DNA from: Pseudomonas iridis
Lineage (GTDB): Bacteria > Pseudomonadota > Gammaproteobacteria > Pseudomonadales > Pseudomonadaceae
Direction of reading: 5' to 3'
Assembly: GCF_017980685.1 (NCBI RefSeq)
Contig: NZ_JACXXO010000001.1
Span: forward strand, 62,001 to 126,000
Length of the DNA: 64,000 bases
Shown here: piece by piece, positions 20,163-28,438 of the stretch
How the letters are laid out: every line of letters begins with the position of its first letter
How positions within the stretch are numbered: position 1 is the stretch's first letter
Made by a program: the position numbers and the translations under genes
Notes under the pieces: generated by a model
Databases searched by the model: none
Told to the model about the DNA's origin: nothing
What the model saw: the letters and a program-made list of their open reading frames with translations, nothing else

Positions 20163-21461
20163 ATGCTCCATTCCTTGCGCTTCGCCGCGCTGTTTAGCGG
20201 CCTTATTTTGAGTGCGTCCGCACTGGCGGTGGATATCGACGCCGCCAGTTATGGCTATCCCCTGACCAACCCGTTCGAGGCGACCATCGCCACGACTCCG
20301 CCGGACTTGCGCCCGGAACTGCCGTTGGACGACGACATCAATCAATCGGACCGCAGCGTCACTCTGCGTCCGGAGCGCGAGTTCATCCTGCCGGACAACT
20401 TCTGGCCGGTGAAGAAGCTGACCTACCGCATCGCCGAACAGGACAAACCCGCGCCGCTGATCTTCCTGATCGCCGGCACCGGCGCGCGCTTCGACAGCAC
20501 CCTCAACGAATATCTGAAAAAGCTCTACTACAAGGCCGGCTACCACGTCGTGCAGCTGTCTTCACCGACCAGCTTCGACTTTATCAGCGCTGCGTCCCGC
20601 TTCGCTACGCCGGGCATTACCAAAGAAGACGCCGAAGACATGTACCGGGTGATGCAGGCCGTACGGGCGCAAAATCCGGATGTGCCGGTCACCGACTATT
20701 ACCTCACCGGTTATAGCCTCGGTGCACTGGATGCCGCATTCGTCGCGCACCTGGACGAGACCCGTCGCAGCTTCAACTTCAAGAAAGTTCTGCTGCTCAA
20801 TCCGCCGGTCAATCTCTACACCTCGATCACCAACCTCGACAAACTCGTGCAGACCGAGGTTAAAGGCATCAACAACAGCACCACCTTTTATGAACTGGTG
20901 CTGGCCAAGCTGACCCGCTACTTCCAGCAGAAAGGCTATATCGATCTCAATGACGCCCTGCTTTACGACTTCCAGCAGTCCAAGCAGCATCTGACCAACG
21001 AGCAGATGGCGATGCTGATCGGCACTTCGTTCCGCTTCTCGGCAGCCGACATTGCGTTTACCTCGGACCTGATCAATCGTCGCGGCCTGATCACCCCGCC
21101 GAAATACCCGATCACTGAAGGCACCAGCCTCACGCCGTTCCTCAAGCGTGCGCTGCAATGCGACTTCGATTGCTACCTGACCGAACAGGTCATTCCGATG
21201 TGGCGCGCGCGCACCGACGGCGGCAGCCTGCTGCAGTTGATCGACCAGGTCAGCCTGTACGCACTCAAGGATTACCTGCACGACAGCCCGAAAATTGCGG
21301 TGATGCACAACGCCGACGACGTGATTCTCGGCCCGGGCGACCTTGGCTTCCTGCGCAAGACCTTCGGTGATCGCCTGACCGTTTATCCACTGGGCGGCCA
21401 TTGCGGCAACATTAACTACCGCGTCAACAGCGACGCGATGCTGGAGTTCTTCCGTGGCTAA
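20163..21461 (+). CDS. Secreted alpha/beta-hydrolase-like protein upstream of mlaA
   Basis: A 432-residue protein with a signal peptide (MLHSLRFAALFSGLILSASA, cut near residue 22). The alpha/beta-hydrolase nucleophile elbow is GYSLG with Ser185, an oxyanion-type FLIAGTGARF precedes it (residues 101-110), and a late GGHCGN (His413) and HNADDVI supply candidate His and Asp. The natural substrate is unknown; a periplasmic esterase or lipase is possible. Its last eight bases overlap the start of mlaA, so the two are translated together, which suggests a role at the outer membrane. Confidence 0.85.
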   Translation: MLHSLRFAALFSGLILSASALAVDIDAASYGYPLTNPFEATIATTPPDLRPELPLDDDINQSDRSVTLRPEREFILPDNFWPVKKLTYRIAEQDKPAPLIFLIAGTGARFDSTLNEYLKKLYYKAGYHVVQLSSPTSFDFISAASRFATPGITKEDAEDMYRVMQAVRAQNPDVPVTDYYLTGYSLGALDAAFVAHLDETRRSFNFKKVLLLNPPVNLYTSITNLDKLVQTEVKGINNSTTFYELVLAKLTRYFQQKGYIDLNDALLYDFQQSKQHLTNEQMAMLIGTSFRFSAADIAFTSDLINRRGLITPPKYPITEGTSLTPFLKRALQCDFDCYLTEQVIPMWRARTDGGSLLQLIDQVSLYALKDYLHDSPKIAVMHNADDVILGPGDLGFLRKTFGDRLTVYPLGGHCGNINYRVNSDAMLEFFRG

Positions 21462-22242
21462 ATATCTCCTGCTGGTAGCAGCGTTCCTCTGTGCAGGCGT
21501 GGCCCAGGCCGACAACAGCAAAGCCAATGCACCGGTGGTGGTCGACAGTGACGGTTTCAAGGAACCGCTGTCCAAACTCAAGTTCAACCCGGGCCTGGAC
21601 CAGCGTGAATTCGAACGTTCGACGCTCAATGCGCTGGCCGTCTATGACCCGCTGGAGTCGTGGAACCGTCGGGTTTACCACTTCAACTATCGCTTCGACC
21701 AATGGGTGTTTCTGCCTGTAGTCGACGGCTATCGTTACGTAACGCCAAGCTTCTTGCGCACCGGCGTGAGCAACTTCTTCAACAACCTTGGCGATGTGCC
21801 GAACCTGGTCAACAGCCTGCTGCAGTTCAAAGGCCAGCGCTCGATGGAAACCACCGCGCGCCTGTTGCTCAACACCACGATCGGCATCGCCGGCCTGTGG
21901 GACCCGGCCACCGCCATGGGCCTGCCGCGTCAGAGCGAAGACTTCGGTCAGACTCTGGGCTTCTACGGCGTACCGGGCGGCGCCTATTTCGTCCTGCCAA
22001 TTTTCGGCCCATCCAACCTGCGTGACACCGCAGGTCTGGCCGTGGACTACACCACCGAATCGGCGATCAACTTCCTCAACGTCTCGGAAGTCAGCTCCAA
22101 CCACCCGGAAGTCTGGGCCCTGCGCGCGGTGGACAAGCGCTACCAGACCGGCTTCCGCTACGGTCAGCTGAACTCGCCGTTCGAGTACGAGAAAGTGCGC
22201 TACGTGTACACCGAGTCGCGCAAGTTGCAGATTGCCGAGTAG
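21454..22242 (+). CDS. mlaA: MlaA (VacJ) phospholipid-trafficking protein
   Basis: Outer-membrane component of the Mla pathway, which removes misplaced phospholipids from the outer leaflet. The 262 residues start at a GTG behind GGAG within the hydrolase gene. Family blocks are clear: DPLESWNRRVYHFNYRFD, FFNNLGDVPNLVNSLLQ, LLNTTIGIAGLWDPA and FGQTLGFYGVPGGAYFVLPIFGPSN. The leader ends AGVAQA, a signal peptidase I-like site; a classical lipobox, present in E. coli MlaA, is not obvious. A bidirectional terminator follows. The mlaFEDCB genes are not in this window. Confidence 0.94.
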   Translation: MAKYLLLVAAFLCAGVAQADNSKANAPVVVDSDGFKEPLSKLKFNPGLDQREFERSTLNALAVYDPLESWNRRVYHFNYRFDQWVFLPVVDGYRYVTPSFLRTGVSNFFNNLGDVPNLVNSLLQFKGQRSMETTARLLLNTTIGIAGLWDPATAMGLPRQSEDFGQTLGFYGVPGGAYFVLPIFGPSNLRDTAGLAVDYTTESAINFLNVSEVSSNHPEVWALRAVDKRYQTGFRYGQLNSPFEYEKVRYVYTESRKLQIAE

Positions 22243-22255
22243 ATTCGGCAGGTAC

Positions 22256-22293
22256 AAAAAAGGCCATTCGATGCGAGTCGAATGGCCTTTTTT
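22256..22293. terminator. Bidirectional terminator between mlaA and the DUF808 gene
   Basis: AAAAAAGGCCATTCGA and TCGAATGGCCTTTTTT form a perfect 16-bp inverted repeat around TGCGAG, with T-tracts on both strands, serving the two convergent genes. Confidence 0.92.
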
Positions 22294-22303
22294 CATGAAG
22301 ATC

Positions 22304-22380
22304 AAAGGATCGCAGCCTGCGGCAGCTCCTACATTGGGATGGAGTACACCCTGTAGGAGCTGGCGCGGGCTACGATCTTT
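22304..22380. repeat. REP doublet, GATCGCAGCC...CTCCTACA family
   Basis: AAGGATCGCAGCCTGCGG then CAGCTCCTACA is followed by the inverted TGTAGGAGCTGGCGCGGGCTACGATCTTT. The distal end supplies the first base of the DUF808 stop codon, so the element abuts the coding sequence. Other copies are at 47641-47716 and 49678-49768. Confidence 0.88.
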
Positions 22381-23294
22381 TAGCCTTTCACAGCTTTCCA
22401 GATCTTGCCGATTACCGACACAACCGCCAGCACCACCGCACCGGCAATAATCCCCGCCACTCCATTGAGCAGCACCGGCACCACAAACCCCGCGCTACCC
22501 GCCGCTGCGCCAACGCTTTCAACCCAGTGATGAACCACCGGCACGCCGTGGGTCAGGATGCCGCCGCCGACCAGGAACATCGCCGCCGTGCCGATCACTG
22601 ACAGGGCCTTCATCATGTAGGGCGCGGCGACCAGAATGCCGTTGCCGATTTTTTGGGCCATTTGCCCAGGCTTCTGGGTCAGCCACAGACCCAGGTCGTC
22701 GAGCTTGACGATGCCGGCCACCAGGCCATACACACCAATGGTCATGACAATAGCGATGCCGGACAGCACGATCACTTGCTGGGTCAGCGTGGCGCCAGCC
22801 ACGGCACCCAGGGTGATGGCGATGATTTCCGCCGAAAGGATGAAGTCGGTGCGGATCGCGCCTTTGATCTTGTCCTTCTCGAACGCCACCAGATCAGTCG
22901 CAGGATCGGCTACGGCCGCGCTCAGTTGCGCGTGATCAGCGTCATCTTCAGCCTTGCTGTGCAGAAATTTGTGCGCGAGCTTTTCGAAACCTTCAAAGCA
23001 CAGATACGCACCACCGACCATCAACAGCGGCGTCACCAGCCATGGCACGAACGCACTGATTGCCAGCGCCGAGGGCACCAAAATCAGTTTGTTGAGGAAC
23101 GAGCCCTTGGCCACCGCCCACACCACAGGGATTTCCCGCTCGGCGCGTACGCCGGAGACCTGCTGGGCGTTGAGCGCCAAATCATCGCCGAGCACCCCGG
23201 CGGTCTTCTTGGCGGCCATTTTGGTCATCAACGCAACGTCATCCAGAACGGTGGCGATATCGTCGATCAGCACCAGCAAACTGCTTCCTGCCAT
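22380..23294 (-). CDS. DUF808 (YedI-like) inner-membrane protein
   Basis: A 304-residue integral membrane protein of the DUF808 family. The conserved start [20 protein letters not shown] and the repeated DD-rich block [19 protein letters not shown] are seen before residue 45, followed by several hydrophobic segments. The function of the family is unknown. It lies convergent with mlaA across a bidirectional terminator and is divergent from the TetR gene, whose start is 135 bases away; regulation of one by the other is possible but not shown. Confidence 0.9.
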   Translation of the reverse strand: MAGSSLLVLIDDIATVLDDVALMTKMAAKKTAGVLGDDLALNAQQVSGVRAEREIPVVWAVAKGSFLNKLILVPSALAISAFVPWLVTPLLMVGGAYLCFEGFEKLAHKFLHSKAEDDADHAQLSAAVADPATDLVAFEKDKIKGAIRTDFILSAEIIAITLGAVAGATLTQQVIVLSGIAIVMTIGVYGLVAGIVKLDDLGLWLTQKPGQMAQKIGNGILVAAPYMMKALSVIGTAAMFLVGGGILTHGVPVVHHWVESVGAAAGSAGFVVPVLLNGVAGIIAGAVVLAVVSVIGKIWKAVKG

Positions 23295-23429
23295 GAATCC
23301 TGTTTCCTTCTATGTATGAATGTTGCGAAGCATAACGCGACCGCAGGCCACATGGGGCATTGTTGAGCGCTGCGCGAGGCCGGTGCTACCATGCGCCACC
23401 GCCAGAACAGGCAAGGAACCACCGGGTTT

Positions 23430-24035
23430 ATGAGCACAATCCGCGAGCGCAACAAAGAACTGATCCTGCGTGCTGCCAGTGAGGAGTTTGCCGACAAGGG
23501 CTTCGCTGCGACAAAAACCAGCGACATCGCCGCGAAGGCAGGATTGCCCAAGCCCAACGTCTACTACTACTTCAAGTCCAAGGAAAACCTCTACCGCGAG
23601 GTGTTGGAAAGCATCATCGTGCCGATCTTGCAGGCTTCGACTCCGTTCAACGCCGACGGCGTGCCGAGCGAAGTGCTCAGCGGCTACATCCGCTCGAAGA
23701 TCCGCATCTCCCGCGACCTGCCGTTCGCTTCCAAGGTGTTCGCCAGCGAAATCATGCACGGCGCCCCGCACCTGAGTGCCGACCTGGTCGAGCAGCTCAA
23801 CGGTCAGGCCAAGCACAACATCGACTGCATCCAGACCTGGATCGACCGCGGCCAGATTGCCCCGATCGACCCCAATCACCTGATGTTCAGCATCTGGGCC
23901 GCCACCCAGACCTACGCCGACTTCGACTGGCAGATCTCGGCGATCACCGGCAAGGACAAGCTGGATGAAGCGGATTATGAAGCCGCGGCGCAGACGATAA
24001 CTCGGTTGGTGTTGAAGGGGTGTGAGCCGGATTGA
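23430..24035 (+). CDS. TetR-family transcriptional regulator
   Basis: A 201-residue repressor-type protein. Residues 1-60 hold the TetR helix-turn-helix (ILRAASEEFADKGFAATKTSDIAAKAGLPKPNVYYYFKSKENLY, 11-54). The rest resembles the RutR/YcdC C-terminal domain (AYADFDWQISAI-like, FASEIMHGAPHL). I chose the ATG at 23430; a longer frame from 23391 is open but adds an atypical Arg/Gln-rich tail. The ribosome site is weak at both. The ligand and target are unknown; the divergent DUF808 gene is the nearest candidate target. Confidence 0.88.
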   Translation: MSTIRERNKELILRAASEEFADKGFAATKTSDIAAKAGLPKPNVYYYFKSKENLYREVLESIIVPILQASTPFNADGVPSEVLSGYIRSKIRISRDLPFASKVFASEIMHGAPHLSADLVEQLNGQAKHNIDCIQTWIDRGQIAPIDPNHLMFSIWAATQTYADFDWQISAITGKDKLDEADYEAAAQTITRLVLKGCEPD

Positions 24036-24050
24036 GACCTAGTCGCGGCC

Positions 24051-24141
24051 ATCGCTGGCAAGCCAGCTCCCACAAGTTTCTGTGCCGAACACAAATTCCG
24101 TGAACGACACTGGTCCCTGTGGGAGCTGGCTTGCCAGCGAT
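24051..24141. repeat. REP doublet, left of the RAYT gene
   Basis: An inverted unit (ATCGCTGGCAAGCCAGC then TCCCAC, 24051-24073) and a direct unit (GTGGGAGCTGGCTTGCC then AGCGAT, 24119-24141) are separated by 45 bases. The total of 91 bases, the orientation and much of the spacer match the doublet on the other side of the transposase. Confidence 0.95.
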
Positions 24142-24161
24142 AGGGGCAACCCGGTGTCAGA

Positions 24162-24620
24162 TCAAATCCAAATGGCATCCCACAGGGGATAGTCGCCGAG
24201 CTTCTCAACCAGACCTGCCCGTAGTGGGTTGGCGACGATATACCGCGCCATTTTCACCAAATCATCCTCCTTTCGAAGTGCCCGGTCATGATAGCCCTGC
24301 TGCCATAGCTGCCCACTTCTGCCACTACAAAGATTCACCTCCCGAGTAATCAGGGACTTGGTCTCGCGCATCAGCTTGCGCAGTGAGCAGTTCTCCAACT
24401 CAACGAGCCAATGAAAGTGGTCGGGCATGACTACCCACGCCAGTGATTTTGCCAACCCAAGATCTTGTGCCCGGCGCAATTGGTGAACTACCAATCTACC
24501 CAACGCAAAATCGGCAAAAACCGGCTCGCGACTCAGTGTATTGGTTGTCAGTAGATAAACTCTGTTGGGCTCGGCATAGCGGCCGGCTCGCAGACGATGT
24601 GATGCGGGGAGATCAGGCAA
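24162..24620 (-). CDS. REP-associated tyrosine transposase (RAYT, TnpA_REP)
   Basis: A 152-residue Y1-type HUH nuclease that recognises and processes single-stranded REP sequences. The HUH motif is MPDHFHWLVEL (His68, His70); the following WQQGYHDRALR and YIVANPLRAGLV blocks are typical of the family, with Tyr127 the likely nucleophile and Tyr110 an alternative. Translation probably starts at TTG 24620, with AGGGG seven bases upstream; an overlapping ATG is out of frame. The gene is flanked on both sides by 91-bp REP doublets in the same orientation, its probable substrates. It looks intact. Confidence 0.93.
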   Translation of the reverse strand: MPDLPASHRLRAGRYAEPNRVYLLTTNTLSREPVFADFALGRLVVHQLRRAQDLGLAKSLAWVVMPDHFHWLVELENCSLRKLMRETKSLITREVNLCSGRSGQLWQQGYHDRALRKEDDLVKMARYIVANPLRAGLVEKLGDYPLWDAIWI

Positions 24621-24717
24621 TCCATTGCCCCTTCATGATGAGTTCATCAGAAGGCTAGACCTCAGTGATCCATCTGGCTGATTTAGTCTTTTTTCTTCAT
24701 GTGTCCATCAAGCCGCC

Positions 24718-24808
24718 ATCGCTGGCAAGCCAGCTCCCACAGGTTTTTGAGTCGAACGCAGAACGGGTGAACGACACAAAACCTTGTGGGAGCTGGCTTG
24801 CCAGCGAT
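24718..24808. repeat. REP doublet, right of the RAYT gene
   Basis: Inverted unit at 24718-24740 and direct unit at 24786-24808, identical in sequence to those at 24051-24141. The 45-base spacer shares GTGAACGACAC and other blocks with the left doublet. Confidence 0.95.
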
Positions 24809-24831
24809 GACTATCGGTCAGACGCTAAAGA

Positions 24832-25272
24832 TCAAGCAGCCACCCCCGCATCCGCCCTCAAATCCAGCGCCTGCACCGCTTTGATCGCCACCTGCTCATC
24901 AATGTCCGACAGGTCGCCGCTAATCCCGATCGCACCCAGCAAATTCCCCGCCTGATCGCAGATCAACACACCGCCCGGTGCCGGCACGACGCTGCCCTGC
25001 CCCGTGCTGTTGAGTGCCGCGAAGAACGCCGGGCGTTGTTGAGCATCCACTGCCAGCAGGCGTGAGCCCTTGCCCAGCGCAATCGCGCCCCAGGCTTTGC
25101 CGATGGCGATCTGCGGGCGCAGCAGGCTGGCGCCGTCTTCGCGTTGAAGGGTGATCAGGTGGCCGCCGGTATCGAGTACCGCGATGGTCAACGGCGCGGC
25201 ATTGATGCCCCGCCCTGCGCTGATGGCTTCGTTGACCAGGTTGACTGCGACTTTCAAGGTTAAAGCGCTCAT
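24832..25272 (-). CDS. GlcG/HbpS-family protein divergent from gcl
   Basis: A 146-residue protein of the DUF336 (GlcG/HbpS) family. Features are the LTIAVLDTGGHLITLQREDGA block (about 29-48), a Gly/Pro-rich PAPGGVLI loop and the GNLLGAIGISG motif near residue 110. Members occur beside glycolate and glyoxylate genes (GlcG) and some bind haem; no catalytic activity is firmly known. GAGGA seven bases before the ATG fixes the start. It is divergent from gcl and has a TTGTATACAA palindrome about 95 bases upstream, so it may share the regulator of the glyoxylate operon. Confidence 0.88.
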   Translation of the reverse strand: MSALTLKVAVNLVNEAISAGRGINAAPLTIAVLDTGGHLITLQREDGASLLRPQIAIGKAWGAIALGKGSRLLAVDAQQRPAFFAALNSTGQGSVVPAPGGVLICDQAGNLLGAIGISGDLSDIDEQVAIKAVQALDLRADAGVAA

Positions 25273-25365
25273 GGTGCCGTCCTCATTTTGTTATAGGGAA
25301 AGTCGTGGAGCTGCGCTTAGGTGCCGCAGTCCGATGCAACAAATAGAACACAATGAGTTATTTTT

Positions 25366-25375
25366 TTGTATACAA
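25366..25375. promoter_or_regulatory. Candidate operator TTGTATACAA, GlcG/HbpS side
   Basis: A perfect 10-base palindrome, 94 bases before the divergent GlcG/HbpS start. An identical copy lies 138 bases away in front of gcl. The form resembles sites of GntR-family repressors; the regulator is not in the window. Confidence 0.55.
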
Positions 25376-25459
25376 TAATTCTCGAAAAGCGCCACATGCG
25401 ACGAAAAGCCACAGCAGAACCGGCTTCCGACGAATGAAACAGTCGCTTGAGAAAATGGA

Positions 25460-25489
25460 TTGACCTGCGCCGTCCGCCGTGAATACACT
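25460..25489 (+). promoter_or_regulatory. Candidate sigma-70 promoter for the gcl operon
   Basis: TTGACC (25460-25465) and TACACT (25484-25489) are 18 bases apart. Transcription would start near 25496, just before the second TTGTATACAA site. Confidence 0.5.
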
Positions 25490-25503
25490 CTGCGCAAAGC
25501 AAC

Positions 25504-25513
25504 TTGTATACAA
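25504..25513. promoter_or_regulatory. Candidate operator TTGTATACAA, gcl side
   Basis: Second perfect copy of the palindrome, lying immediately downstream of the predicted gcl transcription start and 27 bases before the gcl ATG, a position suited to repression. Confidence 0.6.
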
Positions 25514-25540
25514 TTACAAAACGTAAAGAGGCACAAAACC

Positions 25541-27316
25541 ATGAGCAAAATGAGAGCAATCGAAGCCGCCGTTCTGGTGATGCGCCGTGAAGGGGTTGAT
25601 ACCGCTTTTGGCATTCCGGGCGCTGCAATCAACCCGCTGTACTCCGCCTTGCAGAAAGTCGGTGGCATCGATCACGTCCTTGCTCGCCACGTTGAAGGCG
25701 CCTCGCACATGGCCGAGGGCTACACCCGCACCAAGGCCGGCAATATCGGCGTGTGCATCGGGACTTCCGGCCCTGCCGGTACCGACATGGTCACCGGGCT
25801 CTACAGCGCCTCGGCCGACTCGATTCCAATCCTCTGCATTACCGGCCAGGCACCCCGCGCCCGTATGCACAAGGAAGACTTCCAGGCTGTCGACATCACC
25901 AGCATCGTCAAGCCAGTCACCAAGTGGGCAACCACTGTGCTGGAACCAGGCCAGGTGCCTTACGCGTTCCAGAAAGCTTTCTTTGAAATGCGCTCCGGCC
26001 GTCCAGGCCCTGTGCTGATCGATCTGCCTTTCGACGTGCAGATGGCCGAAATCGAATTCGACATCGACGCTTACCAGCCGCTGCCATTGGCCAAGCCGAC
26101 CGCGACCCGCGTTCAGGTCGAGAAGGCTTTGGCCCTGCTCGATCAGGCCGAGCGTCCATTGCTGGTGGCCGGCGGCGGCATCATCAACGCCGATGCCAGT
26201 GATCTGCTGGTCGAGTTCGCTGAACTGACCGGCATCCCGGTCATCCCGACCCTGATGGGCTGGGGCACCATCCCGGACGATCACCCGTTGATGGTCGGCA
26301 TGGTTGGTCTGCAGACTTCGCACCGTTACGGCAACGCGACCATGCTGAAATCCGACGTGGTGATGGGCATCGGTAACCGTTGGGCCAACCGTCACACCGG
26401 TTCGGTTGACGTCTATACCGAAGGGCGCAAGTTCATTCACGTCGACATCGAAGGCACGCAGATCGGCCGCGTATTCACACCGGATCTGGGCATCGTGTCC
26501 GACGCCGCTGCCGCCCTGACCGTGTTCATCGAAGTCGCTCGTGAGTGGCAAGCGGCCGGCAAGCTGAAAAACCGCAGTGCCTGGCTGCAGGATTGCCAGC
26601 AGCGCAAAGCCAGCCTGCACCGCAAGACCCACTTCGACAACGTGCCGGTCAAACCGCAGCGCGTGTATGAAGAGATGAACCAGGTGTTCGGCAAAGACAC
26701 CTGCTACGTCAGCACCATTGGTCTGTCGCAGATTGCCGGCGCGCAGTTCCTGCACGTCTACAAGCCGCGTCACTGGATCAACTGCGGTCAGGCTGGCCCG
26801 TTGGGCTGGACCATTCCGGCCGCACTAGGCGTGGTCAAGGCCGATCCGAGCCGTAAAGTCGTGGCCCTGTCGGGGGACTATGACTTCCAGTTCATGATCG
26901 AAGAACTGGCGGTCGGCGCTCAGTTCAAACTGCCTTACATCCACGTCGTGGTGAACAACTCGTACCTGGGCCTGATTCGTCAGGCACAGCGCGGGTTTGA
27001 AATGGACTACTGCGTGCAGCTGTCCTTCGATAACCTCAACGCGCCGGAACTCAACGGTTACGGTGTTGACCACGTCGCAGTTGCCGAAGGCCTGGGCTGT
27101 AAGGCACTGCGTGTGTTCGAACCATCGCAAATCGCCCCTGCCCTGCGCAAGGCCGAACAGATGATCGAAGAGTTCAAGGTGCCGGTGATCGTCGAGATCA
27201 TTCTGGAGCGTGTGACCAACATCTCCATGGGTACCGAGATCAACGCCGTCAACGAATTCGAAGACCTGGCGCTGGTCGGCAACGATGCGCCAACGGCGAT
27301 TTCGCTGCTTGATTGA
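25541..27316 (+). CDS. gcl: Glyoxylate carboligase (tartronate-semialdehyde synthase)
   Basis: Thiamine diphosphate enzyme that condenses two glyoxylates to tartronate semialdehyde and CO2. The protein has 591 residues from the ATG at 25541 ([11 protein letters not shown]), with GAGG nine bases upstream; the frame is open from 25460 but the palindromic operator lies there. Position 51 is Val ([10 protein letters not shown]) in place of the glutamate that activates the cofactor in most related enzymes, the hallmark of Gcl. The diphosphate motif runs GDYDFQF to NNSYLG. It leads the gcl-hyi-glxR-ttuD-pyk block. Confidence 0.98.
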   Translation: MSKMRAIEAAVLVMRREGVDTAFGIPGAAINPLYSALQKVGGIDHVLARHVEGASHMAEGYTRTKAGNIGVCIGTSGPAGTDMVTGLYSASADSIPILCITGQAPRARMHKEDFQAVDITSIVKPVTKWATTVLEPGQVPYAFQKAFFEMRSGRPGPVLIDLPFDVQMAEIEFDIDAYQPLPLAKPTATRVQVEKALALLDQAERPLLVAGGGIINADASDLLVEFAELTGIPVIPTLMGWGTIPDDHPLMVGMVGLQTSHRYGNATMLKSDVVMGIGNRWANRHTGSVDVYTEGRKFIHVDIEGTQIGRVFTPDLGIVSDAAAALTVFIEVAREWQAAGKLKNRSAWLQDCQQRKASLHRKTHFDNVPVKPQRVYEEMNQVFGKDTCYVSTIGLSQIAGAQFLHVYKPRHWINCGQAGPLGWTIPAALGVVKADPSRKVVALSGDYDFQFMIEELAVGAQFKLPYIHVVVNNSYLGLIRQAQRGFEMDYCVQLSFDNLNAPELNGYGVDHVAVAEGLGCKALRVFEPSQIAPALRKAEQMIEEFKVPVIVEIILERVTNISMGTEINAVNEFEDLALVGNDAPTAISLLD

Positions 27317-27326
27317 ACGTAATTAG

Positions 27327-27441
27327 CTCCCTCTCCCCCCGGGAGAGGGCTGGGGTGAGGGAAAGGTTTTGCGGTGCTCGCAAAATCGGGATCAGACTCA
27401 GGATTCCCCCTCACCCTAACCCTCTCCCCCAGGAGAGGGGA
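27327..27441. repeat. REP pair, CCCTCTCCC family, between gcl and hyi
   Basis: CTCCCTCTCCCCCCGGGAGAGG with TGGGGTGAGG (27327-27360) and the inverted CCCTCACCCTAACCCTCTCCC with AGGAGAGG (27408-27441) face each other across 47 bases. It occupies most of the gcl-hyi gap within the operon. Confidence 0.9.
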
Positions 27442-27494
27442 CTGATTGCGTTCAGTCTGACCCACCGTGTCAAATCCGTTTTTAGGAGACCACC

Positions 27495-28277
27495 ATGCCG
27501 CGTTTCGCAGCCAACCTGTCCATGCTGTTCACCGAACAGGATTTCCTTGCCCGTTTCGACGCCGCCGCCAAGGCCGGTTTCAGTGGTGTTGAATACCTGT
27601 TCCCGTACGACTTCAGCTCTGCCGAAATCAAGGCCAGGCTCGACGCCAACGGTCTGACCCAAGTGCTGTTCAACCTGCCGGCCGGTGACTGGGCCAAGGG
27701 CGAGCGCGGTATCGCGTGCCTGCCGGATCGGGTTGAAGAGTTCCGCGCCGGGGTTGATCTGGCGATTGCTTACGCACAAGTGCTGGGCAACACCCAGATC
27801 AACTGCCTGGCCGGTATTCGTCCGCAGGGCGTTGACGATGCCACCGTTGAAAAAACCTTTGTTGCCAACCTCAAGTACGCCGCCGACAAGCTGCAAGCGG
27901 CGGGCATCAAACTGGTGATGGAAGCGATCAACACCCGTGACATTCCGGGCTTCTACCTGAACAACACGGCGCAAGCCCTGTCGATTCGCGAGCAGGTCGG
28001 CAGCGCCAATCTGTTCCTGCAATACGACATCTATCACATGCAAATCATGGAAGGCGATCTGGCCCGCACTCTGCAATCACACCTGGGCGAGATCAACCAT
28101 GTGCAGCTCGCGGACAACCCGGGGCGCAACGAACCCGGCACCGGTGAAATCAACTATCGGTTCCTGTTCGAACACCTCGATCGCATCGGTTATCAGGGTT
28201 GGGTGGGCTGCGAGTACAAGCCGCTGACCACCACCGAAGCAGGCCTCGGCTGGCTGAAAACCCACAACGCAATTTAA
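27495..28277 (+). CDS. hyi: Hydroxypyruvate isomerase
   Basis: Interconverts tartronate semialdehyde and hydroxypyruvate. The 260-residue product has the xylose isomerase-like TIM-barrel family start (PRFAANLSMLFTEQDFLARF), the metal-ligand Glu/Asp blocks VMEAINTRDIPGFYL (Glu about 143) and QYDIYHMQIMEGD, and GWVGCEYKP near the end. AGGAG lies seven bases before the ATG. It stands 178 bases after gcl, the gap being filled by a REP pair. Confidence 0.96.
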   Translation: MPRFAANLSMLFTEQDFLARFDAAAKAGFSGVEYLFPYDFSSAEIKARLDANGLTQVLFNLPAGDWAKGERGIACLPDRVEEFRAGVDLAIAYAQVLGNTQINCLAGIRPQGVDDATVEKTFVANLKYAADKLQAAGIKLVMEAINTRDIPGFYLNNTAQALSIREQVGSANLFLQYDIYHMQIMEGDLARTLQSHLGEINHVQLADNPGRNEPGTGEINYRFLFEHLDRIGYQGWVGCEYKPLTTTEAGLGWLKTHNAI

Positions 28278-28295
28278 GAACACTGCACAAACCCT

Positions 28296-28383
28296 GTGGG
28301 AGCGAGCCTGCTCGCGAAGAGGCCGGCACATTCACCATCAGTGGCGCCTGGCATATCGCATTCGCGAGCAGGCTCGCTCCCAC
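28296..28383. repeat. REP doublet between hyi and glxR
   Basis: GTGGGAGCGAGCCTGCTCGC (28296 onwards) and its inverted copy ending 28383 are separated by about 42 bases, within the operon and 18 bases after the hyi stop. Confidence 0.92.
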
Positions 28384-28418
28384 ATAAAAGCAACTCCCCC
28401 TATTTGCTTGAGCAAGAC

Positions 28419-28426
28419 AAAAACAA
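28419..28426 (+). promoter_or_regulatory. Candidate Crc/Hfq CA motif before glxR
   Basis: AAAAACAA fits AANAANAA and directly adjoins the GAGG ribosome site of glxR, where bound Hfq-Crc would block translation. Inference from pattern only. Confidence 0.4.
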
Positions 28427-28438
28427 GAGGATTTTCTC

